This document shows, in pieces, positions 47,020 to 56,791 of a DNA stretch of 61,593 nucleotides; the stretch's first letter is position 1, and every line of letters starts with the position of its first letter. Location of the stretch: the NCBI GenBank assembly GCA_900542765.1, contig UQOX01000014.1:1-61593 (forward strand), in the 5' to 3' direction. The DNA comes from an uncultured Porphyromonadaceae bacterium (GTDB lineage: Bacteria > Bacteroidota > Bacteroidia > Bacteroidales > UBA11471). Position numbers and translations under genes: made by a program. The notes under the pieces are model-generated. The model was not told the origin of the DNA. It searched no databases and worked only from the letters and a program-made list of their open reading frames with translations.

Positions 47020-48087
47020 TTAGTGTTTTCTTTCAAATTCCTGCATCGTGGCGATGAGGGCTTCGACGCTCGATTTGGGCAGCGCGTTGTAGAGCGAGGC
47101 GCGGAATCCGCCCACCGAACGGTGACCCTTGATGCCTACCATGCCTTGTTCGGCGGCAAACTTGGCAAATTCTTCTTCGAGTTCCTTGTATTCATCGCTC
47201 ATGACGAAGCATACGTTCATGATTGAACGGTCTTCGGGAACCACCGTTCCGCGGAACAGTTTGTTGCGGTCGATTTCGTCGTAGAGGAGAGCGGCTTTTT
47301 CGATGTTCATCTTTTCGAGCACCTTCACGCCACCCAATTCTTTGTAGTATTTGAGGGTTTGCAGGGCGGCGAATACCGGCAGGCAAGGAGGCGTGTTGAA
47401 CATGGAGCCTTTCTTGATGTGGGTGCGGTAGTCGAGCATCGTGGGGATAGCGCGGTCTACATGACCCAAAGCCTCTTCGCGCACGATGGCAATCGTGACA
47501 CCGGCAGGGGCGAGGTTCTTCTGTGCACCGGCATAGATGATGTCATATTTCGACACATCGACGGGGCGAGAGAAGATGTCCGACGACATGTCGGCTACCA
47601 AAGGTACTTTCACGTCGGGGTCTTGACGCAACTCGGTTCCGAAGATGGTGTTGTTGGTCGTGATGTGGAAGTAGTCGGCGTCTTCGGGTACGGTGTAGTC
47701 TTTGGGGATATAGGTGAAGTTGGCTTCTTTCGACGATGCAACGACGTCGACTTCGCCAAACAGTTTGGCCTCTTTGATGGCATTGACGGCCCAAGTACCT
47801 GTTTCGAGGTATGCGGCTTTCTTTTTCAGCAAGTTGAAAGGCACCATGCAGAATTGCAGGCTGGCTCCGCCGCCGAGATATACGACATCGTAACCGGCCG
47901 GTACGTCTAATAATTCTTTGACCAGAGCGCGGGCTTCGTCCATAACGGCCGAAAATTCTTTGCTACGGTGTGATATTTCCAGCAAAGAGAGTCCTGTCCC
48001 AGCGAAATCCAGTACAGCGTCCGCTGTATTTTTAATGGTGTATTGGCTCAGAATTGAGGGGCCTGCATAAAAATTGTGCTTCTTCAT
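47020..48087 (-). CDS. serC: Phosphoserine aminotransferase
   Basis: The 355-residue PLP enzyme starts [13 protein letters not shown] and has the Schiff-base lysine in [11 protein letters not shown], plus GGASLQF and [11 protein letters not shown]. It makes phosphoserine from phosphohydroxypyruvate. It is first in the serC-serA-DUF1015 run and has the best-matching promoter of the region. Confidence 0.97.
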   Translation of the reverse strand: MKKHNFYAGPSILSQYTIKNTADAVLDFAGTGLSLLEISHRSKEFSAVMDEARALVKELLDVPAGYDVVYLGGGASLQFCMVPFNLLKKKAAYLETGTWAVNAIKEAKLFGEVDVVASSKEANFTYIPKDYTVPEDADYFHITTNNTIFGTELRQDPDVKVPLVADMSSDIFSRPVDVSKYDIIYAGAQKNLAPAGVTIAIVREEALGHVDRAIPTMLDYRTHIKKGSMFNTPPCLPVFAALQTLKYYKELGGVKVLEKMNIEKAALLYDEIDRNKLFRGTVVPEDRSIMNVCFVMSDEYKELEEEFAKFAAEQGMVGIKGHRSVGGFRASLYNALPKSSVEALIATMQEFERKH

Positions 48088-48151
48088 TTTGAAATATTTT
48101 TAGTGTATCGATATTCTGATATATGGTTCTCAAATGAAATTTTCGAGGGAA

Positions 48152-48182
48152 CAAATTTATGTTTTTTTTTGACCTTTGCCAA
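48152..48182 (-). promoter_or_regulatory. Promoter of serC
   Basis: Minus-strand TAAATTTG at 48152-48159 and TTG at 48180-48182 are spaced 20 bp, giving a leader of about 55-60 nt. Confidence 0.8.
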
Positions 48183-48193
48183 GAAAATGTCAA

Positions 48194-48240
48194 ATAAAAA
48201 GGCCGTAAAAGGAACATATTTTCCTTTTTGCGGCCTTTTT
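48194..48240 (-). terminator. Terminator of the fur-purA-rarA operon
   Basis: AAAAAGGCCG and CGGCCTTTTT form the base of a long stem extended by AAAAGGA / TCCTTTT. It lies about 57 bp after the rarA stop. Confidence 0.85.
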
Positions 48241-48296
48241 GGCATATCGGCTTTACAAAATATCGGTTTGCGCCCTTTTTCTTGTTTGGAGAGGCT

Positions 48297-49571
48297 TTAT
48301 TTGTATTTGTCGCCCCACAAAGCACGCAGGCGTTCTTTGTGTCTCTCTTCGGCGGCATTGGCCTGCGGTTTCCATATCGTGGCGTTTTTGAGCTCGTCGG
48401 GCAGGTATTGTTGTTTTACGAAATTTCCGTCGTAGTCGTGGGCATAGAGATACCCTTTTCCATAGCCCAGCTCTTTCATGAGGGAGGTCGGCGCGTTGCG
48501 CAGGTGGAGGGGAACAGGCAGGTTGCCGGTCTGTTCGACGCAGGCGAGTGCGTCGTTGATGGCTTTGTAGGCCGAGTTGCTTTTGGGGCTGCATGCCAGA
48601 TACACGGCTGCTTCGGCCAGGGCGATGCGCCCTTCGGGCCAACCGATGTTTTGCACGGCTTCGAATGCGGCGTTGGCGATGAGCAGGGCATTGGGATTGG
48701 CCAACCCGATGTCTTCCGAGGCCGAGATGACCAGTCGCCGGGCGATAAACTTGGGGTCTTCTCCTCCTGCCACCATGCGAGCCAGCCAGTAGACGGCTCC
48801 ATCGGGGTCGCTGCCGCGTATCGACTTGATAAAGGCCGAGATGATGTCGTAGTGCATTTCGCCCTCCTTGTCATAGGCCATCGGGTTTTGTTGCAGACGG
48901 TCGGTCACCACGGCATCGTCGATGACGAGTGGCTCGCTTTCGGGGGTGGCGTTGGCAATGAGGTCGATGATGTTGAGCAACTTGCGGGCGTCGCCGCCGG
49001 CGTAGCGGAAGAGGGCAGTCGTCTCGCGCACGTCGACCTTGCGTTTTTGCAACTCTTTGTCGCTCTTCAAGGCCCGGTCGAGAAGCTGTTGCAGGTGGGC
49101 GACGTCGAGCGATTTGAGCACATAGACTTGGCAGCGGGAGAGGAGCGGGCGTATGACTTCGAACGACGGGTTTTCGGTCGTGGCACCGATGAGGGTCACC
49201 GTGCCGTCTTCTACGGCGCCCAGCAGCGAGTCTTGCTGCGACTTGTTGAAGCGGTGTATTTCATCGATAAACAAGATGGGGCGGCTCTGCCTGAAAATGC
49301 CGTTGCCTTTGCATTTTTCGATGACTTCACGCACCTCTTTTACCCCTGAGTGTATGGCACTCAGGGTGTAGAAGGGGGCTTTGAGTTGCACCGAGATGAT
49401 GTGGGCGAGTGTCGTTTTGCCGACACCGGGAGGACCCCACAGTATGAAGGAGGAGATTTCTCCGCTGTCGATCATGCGCCGCAGCACTGCCCCTTTGCCC
49501 ACGAGATGTTCCTGCCCGATGTATTCATCGAGCGTTTTGGGGCGCAGTCGTTCGGCTAAGGGGGTCAACAT
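48297..49571 (-). CDS. rarA: Replication-associated recombination protein A
   Basis: The 424-residue AAA+ ATPase (RarA/MgsA) acts at stalled replication forks. It has LAERLRPKTLDEYIGQEH, Walker A GPPGVGKTTLA, Walker B in FIDEIHRFNKSQQDSLL, sensor 1 (LIGATTENPSFE) and the C-terminal tetramerisation domain (YWLARMVAGGEDPKFIARRL). It lies 37 bp after purA and probably shares its transcript. Confidence 0.96.
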   Translation of the reverse strand: MLTPLAERLRPKTLDEYIGQEHLVGKGAVLRRMIDSGEISSFILWGPPGVGKTTLAHIISVQLKAPFYTLSAIHSGVKEVREVIEKCKGNGIFRQSRPILFIDEIHRFNKSQQDSLLGAVEDGTVTLIGATTENPSFEVIRPLLSRCQVYVLKSLDVAHLQQLLDRALKSDKELQKRKVDVRETTALFRYAGGDARKLLNIIDLIANATPESEPLVIDDAVVTDRLQQNPMAYDKEGEMHYDIISAFIKSIRGSDPDGAVYWLARMVAGGEDPKFIARRLVISASEDIGLANPNALLIANAAFEAVQNIGWPEGRIALAEAAVYLACSPKSNSAYKAINDALACVEQTGNLPVPLHLRNAPTSLMKELGYGKGYLYAHDYDGNFVKQQYLPDELKNATIWKPQANAAEERHKERLRALWGDKYK

Positions 49572-49608
49572 CGGTGGTCTGGTCGCGTTAGGGTCAGAAG
49601 GGGGTCAA

Positions 49609-50886
49609 TCACTCCTCTTCGGTGTAGCGTTCGATGGTTTGAGCCCGGTCGGGACCTACCGATACGATTTTGATGCGTACTCCCAGCTCCTCTTCGAGGA
49701 AGGTGAGGTAGGCATTGAATTCCTCGGGGAACTCATCTTCGCTCTGCATGTGGGTCATGTCGCATTTCCAGCCGGGGAATTCGACATACACCGGTTCGAT
49801 TTTGTCGTCGATTTCGAAGGGGAACTCATCGGTCTCTTGTCCGTCGATGCGGTATGCCACGCAGGCTTTGATGGTGTCGAAGGTGTCGAGTACGTCGCTC
49901 TTCATCATGATGAGGTCGGTCACGCCGTCGATCATGATGGCGTATTTCAGGGCGACGAGGTCGATCCAGCCGCAACGGCGTTCACGGCCGGTGACGGCAC
50001 CGTATTCGTGACCGATGTCGCGGATTTTCTTTCCGGTCTCGTCAAAGAGCTCGGTGGGGAAGGGGCCGCTTCCCACGCGGGTGCAATAGGCTTTGAATAT
50101 GCCATAGACTTTGCCGATGCGGCCGGGGGCTACGCCCAGGCCGGTGCAGGCTCCGGCACAGATGGTGTTCGACGAGGTGACAAAGGGGTAGGAACCGAAG
50201 TCGACGTCGAGCAGCGTGCCTTGTGCTCCTTCGGCCAGTACCGACTTGTCGTCTTTCAGCAGTTTGTTGATTTCGTGTTCGCTGTCGATGAAACGGAACT
50301 GTTTCAGGTAGTCGAGCGAAGCAAACCACTGGGCTTCGAGTTCGGTGATGTCATAGGTGTAGTGGAGCGATTGGAGTATGGCTTCGTGGCGCGCCTTGGC
50401 CTTGGCATATTTTTCTTCGAAGTTGTGGAGCAGGTCTCCCACGCGCAATCCGTTGCGGCTCACCTTGTCGGTATAGGTGGGGCCTATGCCTTTGCCCGTC
50501 GTGCCTATTTTGCCGGCGCCCTTGGCTGCCTCGTAGGCGGCGTCGAGCATGCGGTGGGTGGGAAGTATGAGGTGGGCTTTCTTCGAGATATAGAGTTGGC
50601 GGGTGATGTCGTGGCCACTGGCTGCCAGCGCCTCGGCTTCCTGCTTGAAGAGTACCGGGTCGAGTACGACACCGTTGCCGATGATGTTGATTTTCCCGCC
50701 TTGGAATATACCCGAGGGTATGGAGCGGAGCACATATTTCTCGCCGTTGAATTCCAGCGTGTGGCCGGCGTTGGGGCCACCTTGGAAACGAGTGATGACG
50801 TCGTATTTCGGAGTGAGAACATCGACGACTTTGCCTTTGCCTTCGTCGCCCCATTGCAATCCTAATAATACATCTACTGATTTCAT
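49609..50886 (-). CDS. purA: Adenylosuccinate synthetase
   Basis: PurA joins IMP and aspartate using GTP. The 425-residue protein has the GTP loop QWGDEGKGKVVD, NAGHTL, STGKGIGPTYTDK-like sequence (TTGKGIGPTYTDKV), and RCGWIDL. Lengths and motifs are complete. It starts 19 bp after fur, the common Bacteroidales order. Confidence 0.97.
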   Translation of the reverse strand: MKSVDVLLGLQWGDEGKGKVVDVLTPKYDVITRFQGGPNAGHTLEFNGEKYVLRSIPSGIFQGGKINIIGNGVVLDPVLFKQEAEALAASGHDITRQLYISKKAHLILPTHRMLDAAYEAAKGAGKIGTTGKGIGPTYTDKVSRNGLRVGDLLHNFEEKYAKAKARHEAILQSLHYTYDITELEAQWFASLDYLKQFRFIDSEHEINKLLKDDKSVLAEGAQGTLLDVDFGSYPFVTSSNTICAGACTGLGVAPGRIGKVYGIFKAYCTRVGSGPFPTELFDETGKKIRDIGHEYGAVTGRERRCGWIDLVALKYAIMIDGVTDLIMMKSDVLDTFDTIKACVAYRIDGQETDEFPFEIDDKIEPVYVEFPGWKCDMTHMQSEDEFPEEFNAYLTFLEEELGVRIKIVSVGPDRAQTIERYTEEE

Positions 50887-50905
50887 AATTGATGTGTGAG
50901 GTTAT

Positions 50906-51403
50906 TTATTGTTGTTTTGATTCTTTTTCGTTGTTTTTCTTGCGTAACTCTTTTTGTTCGGCTTGCATGCACGATGAGCAGATGCCGTAGACATAGAGGG
51001 CATAGTAGGCCGTGGTGAATCGTGCGAATTTTTTTTGCGACAGCACTTCGAGCAGTTTGGGGTCTTTTACCTCTCTTATCTTTCCGCAGCGGGTGCAGAT
51101 GAGATGGTGGTGATTGGCCATATTGTATGATTTTTCATACTGTGCCGGGTGGTTGCTGAACTGGTGTTTGCGCACCAAACCCGCATCGACCAGCAGGTCG
51201 ATGGTGTTGTAGACTGTGGCACGGCTCACCCGGTATTCGCCTTTCGCCATCATCTTATAGAGCAAGTCGACATCGAAATGCTCGCTTGTTGCATAGATGG
51301 TGTCCAGTATCTCATATCGCTCGGTCGTCTTTCTCAACTTCTTCGCTTCGAGATATTGGGTCAACTTTTGTCTGACGATTTCTCGGGTTTTCTCCTCAAT
51401 CAT
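50906..51403 (-). CDS. Fur family transcriptional regulator
   Basis: The 165-residue repressor has a winged-helix domain (KLRKTTERYEILDTIYAT, VSRATVYNTIDLLVDAGL) and a metal-binding domain with NHHHLICTRC and a second CxxC in GICSSC. Metal specificity (Fe, Zn or peroxide sensing) cannot be fixed from these residues. The start at 51403 follows a TATCTTTG promoter by 25 bp; a longer open frame reaching 52048 runs through the promoter and the alkD gene and is rejected. Confidence 0.92.
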   Translation of the reverse strand: MIEEKTREIVRQKLTQYLEAKKLRKTTERYEILDTIYATSEHFDVDLLYKMMAKGEYRVSRATVYNTIDLLVDAGLVRKHQFSNHPAQYEKSYNMANHHHLICTRCGKIREVKDPKLLEVLSQKKFARFTTAYYALYVYGICSSCMQAEQKELRKKNNEKESKQQ

Positions 51404-51428
51404 GGCGCTATCGTTATGCCAAACGAGG

Positions 51429-51436
51429 CAAAGATA
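51429..51436 (-). promoter_or_regulatory. -7 box of the fur-purA-rarA operon
   Basis: TATCTTTG on the minus strand, 25 bp before the fur ATG. The -33 is not clear. Confidence 0.68.
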
Positions 51437-51558
51437 AAAAATAAAACCGAAATATCGCCTTCGAATAGCCAGATACTTGCGATTAAAAAATAGAATGTTG
51501 GCTGCGTGTCGTCTCTTATGGAATGTCGAGGCACCGGCTCCCGGCCGCGGAATGCGGT

Positions 51559-52233
51559 TTATTCGCCTTCCTGCTCGTGGCAGAGGTCGATGAGGGCGTC
51601 GGTCAGATGGCGCCGCTCTTCGGGTATGGCCGCGGTGGAAAGAATCTCCGCCGTGGCGGTGGCATTTTGGGGCGAGGCAATCACCAGCCGTTCGATGCAG
51701 CCTGTCGCCGCCGATAACGTGTGGACGGGAACCTGGCCGCATAGGAGGGCGAGATAGGAGGCGAGGAGGTGGCGTGTCTCTTCGGGCGACGGCTCGTATT
51801 TCCGGGCGAACAACCGGCTCCATAATTGGTATCCCGTGTATCGTGCCAGGTCGTTTGCCGACCCGATGCAGTCGGCCGCCAGTCGTCCCGCCTCGGTGAT
51901 GTGGGGGAAAATGTTCATGCAACACACGTCGGCGATTTCGGTATAGGGAATTTCCTCGACCCATTTCCGTGCGGTGGGCAGTTCCATCTCCGCGGCAGGA
52001 TAGAGCCAGGTGGCCAGCATCTTCGATTCTCTCACCGATTCGTTCCATAACCGTTCGGCCAGCTCCTTTTGTGGCGGAATGGAGGCGGCGATGCGGCGCA
52101 ATAACGGGAGGGTGAGGCCGAAGTTTACCCGGTAGGTTATTCCCTTTTCCCGCATGCTGGCGGCGACGATTCCGTTCATGGCTTTGCGGAATTGCCGTTT
52201 TATTTCTCTCATTTGCTCTTCGATGGTGGTCAT
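51559..52233 (-). CDS. AlkD-like DNA alkylation repair protein
   Basis: The 224-residue all-helical protein resembles the AlkD family of HEAT-repeat glycosylases, with YRVNFGLTLPLLRRIA, AERLWNESVRESKMLATWL, and YTEIADVCCMNIFPH. Whether it removes alkylated bases is unproven. It lies 10 bp after dnaB and is likely co-transcribed. Confidence 0.82.
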   Translation of the reverse strand: MTTIEEQMREIKRQFRKAMNGIVAASMREKGITYRVNFGLTLPLLRRIAASIPPQKELAERLWNESVRESKMLATWLYPAAEMELPTARKWVEEIPYTEIADVCCMNIFPHITEAGRLAADCIGSANDLARYTGYQLWSRLFARKYEPSPEETRHLLASYLALLCGQVPVHTLSAATGCIERLVIASPQNATATAEILSTAAIPEERRHLTDALIDLCHEQEGE

Positions 52234-52243
52234 GGGCAGAAAT

Positions 52244-53782
52244 TTAGAAGGGCAAATTATCCTCTTGTTGGTTCAGGAAATTGGTGTTGGGGCTGATGTT
52301 TTTTGTCTCTCCGTTTCCGTTTTCGGTCGGTTTCTGTGCCGATTTCTTGTTGATTTTCGAGGGAATGATGGTGTCGTCTTTCAGGTTTTGGAAACGGGCC
52401 AACTCGGCGCGGAAACGCAGCCGCACGTCACCCACGGCACCGTTGCGGTGCTTGGCGATGATGATTTCGGCCAGTCCCACGAGGGAGTTGCCCTTGGCGT
52501 CTTCGGTTATTTTATAGTATTCGGGGCGGTGTATGAAGCATACCATGTCGGCATCTTGCTCGATGGCTCCCGACTCGCGCAGGTCGGCCAGTTGCGGGCG
52601 TTTGCCTTCGTCTCCGGTACGCGTTTCCACGCCACGGTTCAACTGCGAAAGGGCGATGATGGGAATGTTCAATTCCTTGGCCAATCCTTTGAGCGAGCGG
52701 GAAATGGTGCTCACCTCTTGTTCTCGGCTGCCGAAGTTCATGCCGCTGGCGTTCATCAGTTGCAGGTAGTCGATGATAATCATCTTTATGCCGTGTTCCC
52801 GTACCAGACGCCGAGCCTTGGTGCGCAACTCGAAAACCGAGAGGCTGGGGGTATCGTCGATGTAGATGGGGGCGTCGAACAGGTCGTTGATTTTGGCGTT
52901 CAGCTGTTCCCATTCGTGGGGAGCGAGCTGCCCGCTTTTGATTTTCTCTCCGGGAATTTCGCAGGTGTTGATTATCAGGCGGTTTACGAGCTGCACGTTC
53001 GACATTTCGAGCGAGAAGATGGCCACCGGCGTGTTGTAATTGATTGCCATGTTTTTGGCCATCGAAAGGACAAACGCCGTCTTTCCCATGGCCGGACGGG
53101 CTGCGATGATGATGAGGTCGGAGTTTTGCCAGCCCGATGTCATTTTGTCGAGGTCGGTAAATCCCGATTGCAGACCGCTCAATCCGTCTTTCCGGTTCGA
53201 TGCGATTTCGAGTATGCGCAAAGCCTCGTTGATGATGGGGTTGATTTGCGTGAAATCTTTCTTGACATTCCGTTGGGAAATCTCAAACAACTGGCCTTCG
53301 GTCTTTTGCATCAGGTCGTCCACGTCGACGGTGGCGTCGTAGGCATCGCCCAGTACTTCTCCGGCAAAGCGTATCAATTCCCGCGCCAAGTACTTCTGCA
53401 TGATGATGCGGGCGTGAAATTCGATGTTGGCGGCCGACGATACCCGGCTGGTCAGCTCGGTGATGACATATTCGCCCCCCACTTCTTCGAGGCTTCCGTT
53501 GCGGCGCAACTGTTCGCACACGGTGAGCATGTCGATAGGCTCCTGCTTCATGGCCAAGTCGACAATCGCCTTGTAGATGAGCTGGTGTTTGTATTCGTAG
53601 AAGCATTCGGGTTTCAGTATGTCACTGATGATGGAGTAAGCATCTTTTTCGAGCATCAAGGCACCCAGCACGGCCTCTTCGAGTTCGCGGGCCTGGGGTT
53701 GTAGCTTCCCCATCTCGGCCATCGGGGTGAGAGCCTGGGGTTTCTTGCGGGCAGGGGTTTTGCGTCCGGATATGATTTCCAT
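52244..53782 (-). CDS. dnaB: Replicative DNA helicase
   Basis: The 512-residue hexameric helicase has the N-terminal domain (LEEAVLGALMLEKDAYS) and the RecA-like domain with Walker A ARPAMGKTAFVLSMAKN (about 233), Walker B IIIDYLQLM and EQEVSTISRSLKGLAKEL. No intein is present. The start at 53782 is favoured because a TATATTTG box occupies 53820-53827, inside any longer frame. Confidence 0.96.
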   Translation of the reverse strand: MEIISGRKTPARKKPQALTPMAEMGKLQPQARELEEAVLGALMLEKDAYSIISDILKPECFYEYKHQLIYKAIVDLAMKQEPIDMLTVCEQLRRNGSLEEVGGEYVITELTSRVSSAANIEFHARIIMQKYLARELIRFAGEVLGDAYDATVDVDDLMQKTEGQLFEISQRNVKKDFTQINPIINEALRILEIASNRKDGLSGLQSGFTDLDKMTSGWQNSDLIIIAARPAMGKTAFVLSMAKNMAINYNTPVAIFSLEMSNVQLVNRLIINTCEIPGEKIKSGQLAPHEWEQLNAKINDLFDAPIYIDDTPSLSVFELRTKARRLVREHGIKMIIIDYLQLMNASGMNFGSREQEVSTISRSLKGLAKELNIPIIALSQLNRGVETRTGDEGKRPQLADLRESGAIEQDADMVCFIHRPEYYKITEDAKGNSLVGLAEIIIAKHRNGAVGDVRLRFRAELARFQNLKDDTIIPSKINKKSAQKPTENGNGETKNISPNTNFLNQQEDNLPF

Positions 53783-53819
53783 GTCTTTGAGAGTAAAAAA
53801 CGGAATTTCGTTGGGGCTA

Positions 53820-53827
53820 CAAATATA
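53820..53827 (-). promoter_or_regulatory. -7 box of dnaB-alkD
   Basis: TATATTTG on the minus strand, 38 bp before the chosen dnaB ATG. Confidence 0.62.
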
Positions 53828-53992
53828 CAAAAAATAGAATTGCTATTCCTTTTGGAAGAACAGTCCAAATCTTTTTTTTGATTTCCCTGATGCCGGGATT
53901 CCCGGGGGAGTCTTGTTCCATGAGCGGTTCGCCGCTTTCTGCCTTGCCCCGATTGTGGGGAAGAAATCCGTGTTATTTCAGATAAAATTCCT

Positions 53993-54000
53993 ACATTTGC
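53993..54000 (+). promoter_or_regulatory. -7 box of ispE
   Basis: TACATTTG followed by C lies 21 bp before the ispE ATG, predicting a leader of about 15 nt. The -33 position reads TTA rather than TTG. Confidence 0.65.
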
Positions 54001-54021
54001 CCCGCAACAGAAATCGTTTAT

Positions 54022-54849
54022 ATGTTACTCTTTCCCAATGCCAAGATAAATCTTGGGTTGAACATCTTGTCCCGACGTCCCGACAAGTATCACGACATAG
54101 CAACCATATTCTATCCCGTGGGGTGGTGCGACGCTCTCGAAGTCGTTCCCGCGGCAGACCGGGAATCGGGTTGCGATTTGCACCTTTCGGGGCTTGCTAT
54201 CGACGGCAGGGCAGAAGACAATCTGGTCGTCAAGGCTTATCGCATTCTTTCCCGACGTTATCCGATACCTCCCGTCGAAGCCTATCTTCACAAGGTCATA
54301 CCTTTTGGTGCCGGGCTGGGAGGCGGTTCGTCCGATGCCTCGACGATGTTGCTGCTCTTGCGCCGGCTGTTTTCTCTCCCGGCCGATGACGATGAGTTGG
54401 CGGCATGTGCGGCGCAACTCGGAGCCGACTGCCCGTTCTTCATCTACAACCGACCGATGTTGGCCGAGGGTATCGGCGATCGTCTGTCGCCTGTCGACCT
54501 CTCTTTGCAGGGATACACGCTTTTCCTGGTGAAGCCCCCAATCGCCGTCTCTACGGCCGAAGCCTATTCCCGGGTAGTCCCGGCACTGCCCGACGAGCCT
54601 TTGTCGGCCGTCGTGCAGAGACCCGTGGGCGAATGGAAAGATTGCCTGGTGAATGATTTTGAGAAGAGTGTTTTTTCTCATTACCCCGAGTTGGCTCGTC
54701 TCAAAGCTCGCCTGTATGCGTGCGGGGCCGTCTATGCTTCGATGTCGGGCTCGGGTTCCACGCTATATGCCCTTTTCCGTTCTCTGCCCGAGGGCATTGA
54801 GCGAGAATTCCCCGGCTGTTGTGTTTGGTCGGGCCCTTGCCAATATTGA
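54022..54849 (+). CDS. ispE: 4-diphosphocytidyl-2-C-methyl-D-erythritol kinase
   Basis: The 275-residue GHMP kinase phosphorylates CDP-methylerythritol in the MEP isoprenoid pathway. It has NAKINLGLNILSRRPDKYHDI with the catalytic Lys and Asp-region, the ATP loop PFGAGLGGGSSDAST, and the C-terminal MSGSGSTLYALF. Length is normal. It is followed by a 160-bp structured gap before grpE. Confidence 0.95.
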   Translation: MLLFPNAKINLGLNILSRRPDKYHDIATIFYPVGWCDALEVVPAADRESGCDLHLSGLAIDGRAEDNLVVKAYRILSRRYPIPPVEAYLHKVIPFGAGLGGGSSDASTMLLLLRRLFSLPADDDELAACAAQLGADCPFFIYNRPMLAEGIGDRLSPVDLSLQGYTLFLVKPPIAVSTAEAYSRVVPALPDEPLSAVVQRPVGEWKDCLVNDFEKSVFSHYPELARLKARLYACGAVYASMSGSGSTLYALFRSLPEGIEREFPGCCVWSGPCQY

Positions 54850-54892
54850 TAGAGAGTTGGGCCGACCCCTCCAAGGCTGACAAAAAGACCTC

Positions 54893-54949
54893 TTGCCGGC
54901 CTGGCAACGTTTTTGCTCTACTCTGTGTGACACATCACACAGGGTTGCC
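54893..54949 (+). promoter_or_regulatory. Alternative hairpins upstream of grpE
   Basis: TTGCC (54893-54897) can pair with GGCAA (54903-54907), or the same GGCAAC (54903-54908) can pair with GTTGCC (54944-54949) enclosing a perfect CTGTGTGA/TCACACAG hairpin with a CACA loop (54923-54942). The two outer pairings exclude each other. It may be an ispE terminator region, an operator palindrome or a heat-responsive leader. Confidence 0.5.
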
Positions 54950-55009
54950 CCGAAGAAGTGATGCCTATTCTTATAAATTGTTGATAATGAAATATAAATA
55001 AAATACAAA

Positions 55010-55582
55010 ATGAAAGAACAAACATCTGAAACTCCCGAAAAAGAGATTGAAAACAACGAGGAGGTGACAGAAGAACAGACCCAGAATTCCGTCGAGGAGC
55101 CATCTCCTGCCGAAGAGACTGACACTTTGGCAGCCGAGAATGAACAGCTGCGGGCTCAGGTCGAAGAACTCAAAAAAGAGTATCTGCTGGCTCGTGCCGA
55201 CCTTGAAAACTTCCGCAAAAGAACGCTGAAAGAGAAAGCCGAATTGATAAAGAACGGCGGGGAGTCGTGTCTTAAAGACATCTTGCCTGTCATCGACGAT
55301 TTCGAGCGCGCTTTGCAGGCCGTGGGCAAGAGTTCCGATGTAGAGGCTCTGAAACAAGGTGTAGAATTGATATACAATAAATTCAAAACCTATCTCGACC
55401 AGCATGGAGTGAAAGAGATTCCTACCGAGGGTGCCGATTTTGATACCGAGTTCCATGAGGCGGTGACCACATTCCCGGCTCCCGCGCCCGAGCAGAAAGG
55501 CAAGGTCATCGATTGTGTGCAAAAAGGGTACACAATGAACGACAAGGTCATACGTTATGCCAAAGTCGTGGTCGGTGAGTAG
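55010..55582 (+). CDS. grpE: Nucleotide exchange factor GrpE
   Basis: The 190-residue cochaperone releases ADP from DnaK. An acidic N-terminal tail (about 1-45) precedes a long coiled coil (ENEQLRAQVEELKKEYLLARADLENFRKR region) and the C-terminal beta-domain with HEAVTTFPAP and VIDCVQKGYTMNDKVIRYAKVVV. dnaJ follows after 38 bp; dnaK is not in the window. Confidence 0.94.
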   Translation: MKEQTSETPEKEIENNEEVTEEQTQNSVEEPSPAEETDTLAAENEQLRAQVEELKKEYLLARADLENFRKRTLKEKAELIKNGGESCLKDILPVIDDFERALQAVGKSSDVEALKQGVELIYNKFKTYLDQHGVKEIPTEGADFDTEFHEAVTTFPAPAPEQKGKVIDCVQKGYTMNDKVIRYAKVVVGE

Positions 55583-55620
55583 AACGGGAAAATCAAAGGT
55601 AAAAAAACAAGAACACACCC

Positions 55621-56775
55621 ATGAGCAGCAAACGAGATTATTATGAAGTGCTGGAAGTCACCAAAACAGCGACAGCCGAAGAGATAAAGAAAGCCTATCG
55701 CAAAAAAGCCATACAATATCACCCCGACAAGAATCCCGGAGACAAGGAGGCCGAAGAGAAATTCAAAGAAGCAGCCGAAGCCTATGAGGTGCTGAGCAAT
55801 AGTGAAAAAAGAGCTCGATATGACCAGTTTGGCCATGCCGGAGTCAATGGCGGAGGCGCCTCGGGATTTGGTGGCGGCGGAATGTCGATGGAAGACATCT
55901 TCTCCCAATTCGGCGATATATTCGGCGGCGGGTTTGGCGGTTTCGGCGGGTTTGGCGGTTTCGGCGGCAGCCGCAGCGGGAAACGGGTCAATCGAGGTTC
56001 CGACCTGCGCGTGCGCGTAAAACTCAATTTGCAGGAGATAGCCACCGGCGTTGAGAAGAAAATCAAAGTCAAGAAATATGTCACCTGTCCCGACTGCAAA
56101 GGCACCGGCGCCGAGCATGGCACCGATTACGAGACCTGTTCGCAATGTAAGGGAAGCGGGGTTGTCACGCAAGTGCGGCAAACCATTTTGGGTACAATGC
56201 AATCGACCACGACCTGTCCCAAATGTGGGGGCGAGGGGCGCATCATTACCCATAAATGTCCCAAGTGCAACGGAGAGGGAATCCTCAAAGAAGACGAAGT
56301 CATCACCATCAACATACCGGCCGGCGTTTCAGAGGGTATGCAACTGTCAATGAGCGGTGCCGGTAATGCCGCACGCCACGGTGGCGTCAACGGTGACCTC
56401 CTGATACTCGTGCAGGAAGAGCCGCACCCCGAATTGCTGCGGGACGAAAACGACTTGATATACAATGCTCTCATCGACTTCCCCACGGCGGCTTTGGGCG
56501 GTACGCTCGAAGTGCCCACCATCGATGGCAAGGCCAAGGTGAAAATCGATCCCGGTACCCAACCCGGCAAAGTGTTGCGGTTGAGGGGCAAGGGGCTTCC
56601 TTCGGTCAATCGATACGGCGTGGGTGATTTGCTGGTCAATCTCTCGGTGTATGTGCCCGAGAATCTCACGGCCGAGGAGCGCAAGAAAATCGAAGAGTTG
56701 CGTACGCCCGGTTTCACGCCGAGCAAATCGGTAAAAGAGCGCATATTCAGCAAACTGCGCCACATGTTTGAGTAA
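55621..56775 (+). CDS. dnaJ: Chaperone protein DnaJ
   Basis: The 384-residue Hsp40 has the J-domain with HPD (YHPDKNPGD), a Gly/Phe-rich linker (about 75-120), and four zinc motifs ([32 protein letters not shown]). The substrate-binding C-terminal domains and [10 protein letters not shown] follow. The G/F region contains a run of GFGGFGG repeats. It ends at a strong terminator. Confidence 0.97.
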   Translation: MSSKRDYYEVLEVTKTATAEEIKKAYRKKAIQYHPDKNPGDKEAEEKFKEAAEAYEVLSNSEKRARYDQFGHAGVNGGGASGFGGGGMSMEDIFSQFGDIFGGGFGGFGGFGGFGGSRSGKRVNRGSDLRVRVKLNLQEIATGVEKKIKVKKYVTCPDCKGTGAEHGTDYETCSQCKGSGVVTQVRQTILGTMQSTTTCPKCGGEGRIITHKCPKCNGEGILKEDEVITINIPAGVSEGMQLSMSGAGNAARHGGVNGDLLILVQEEPHPELLRDENDLIYNALIDFPTAALGGTLEVPTIDGKAKVKIDPGTQPGKVLRLRGKGLPSVNRYGVGDLLVNLSVYVPENLTAEERKKIEELRTPGFTPSKSVKERIFSKLRHMFE

Positions 56776-56791
56776 GCTCTCACGGGGAGAA

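Noticed and set aside
49381..50865. A 494-codon plus-strand open frame opposite purA, with similar frames opposite copA (5143-6387), uxaA (1009-2229) and dnaB (52154-53704)
   Set aside because: All lie exactly antisense to intact conserved genes and have skewed composition; none has its own promoter or motifs.
50906..52048. A long form of the Fur-like protein with 215 extra N-terminal residues
   Set aside because: The extension runs through a TATCTTTG promoter and antisense-frame alkD sequence; the 165-residue form is normal for the family.
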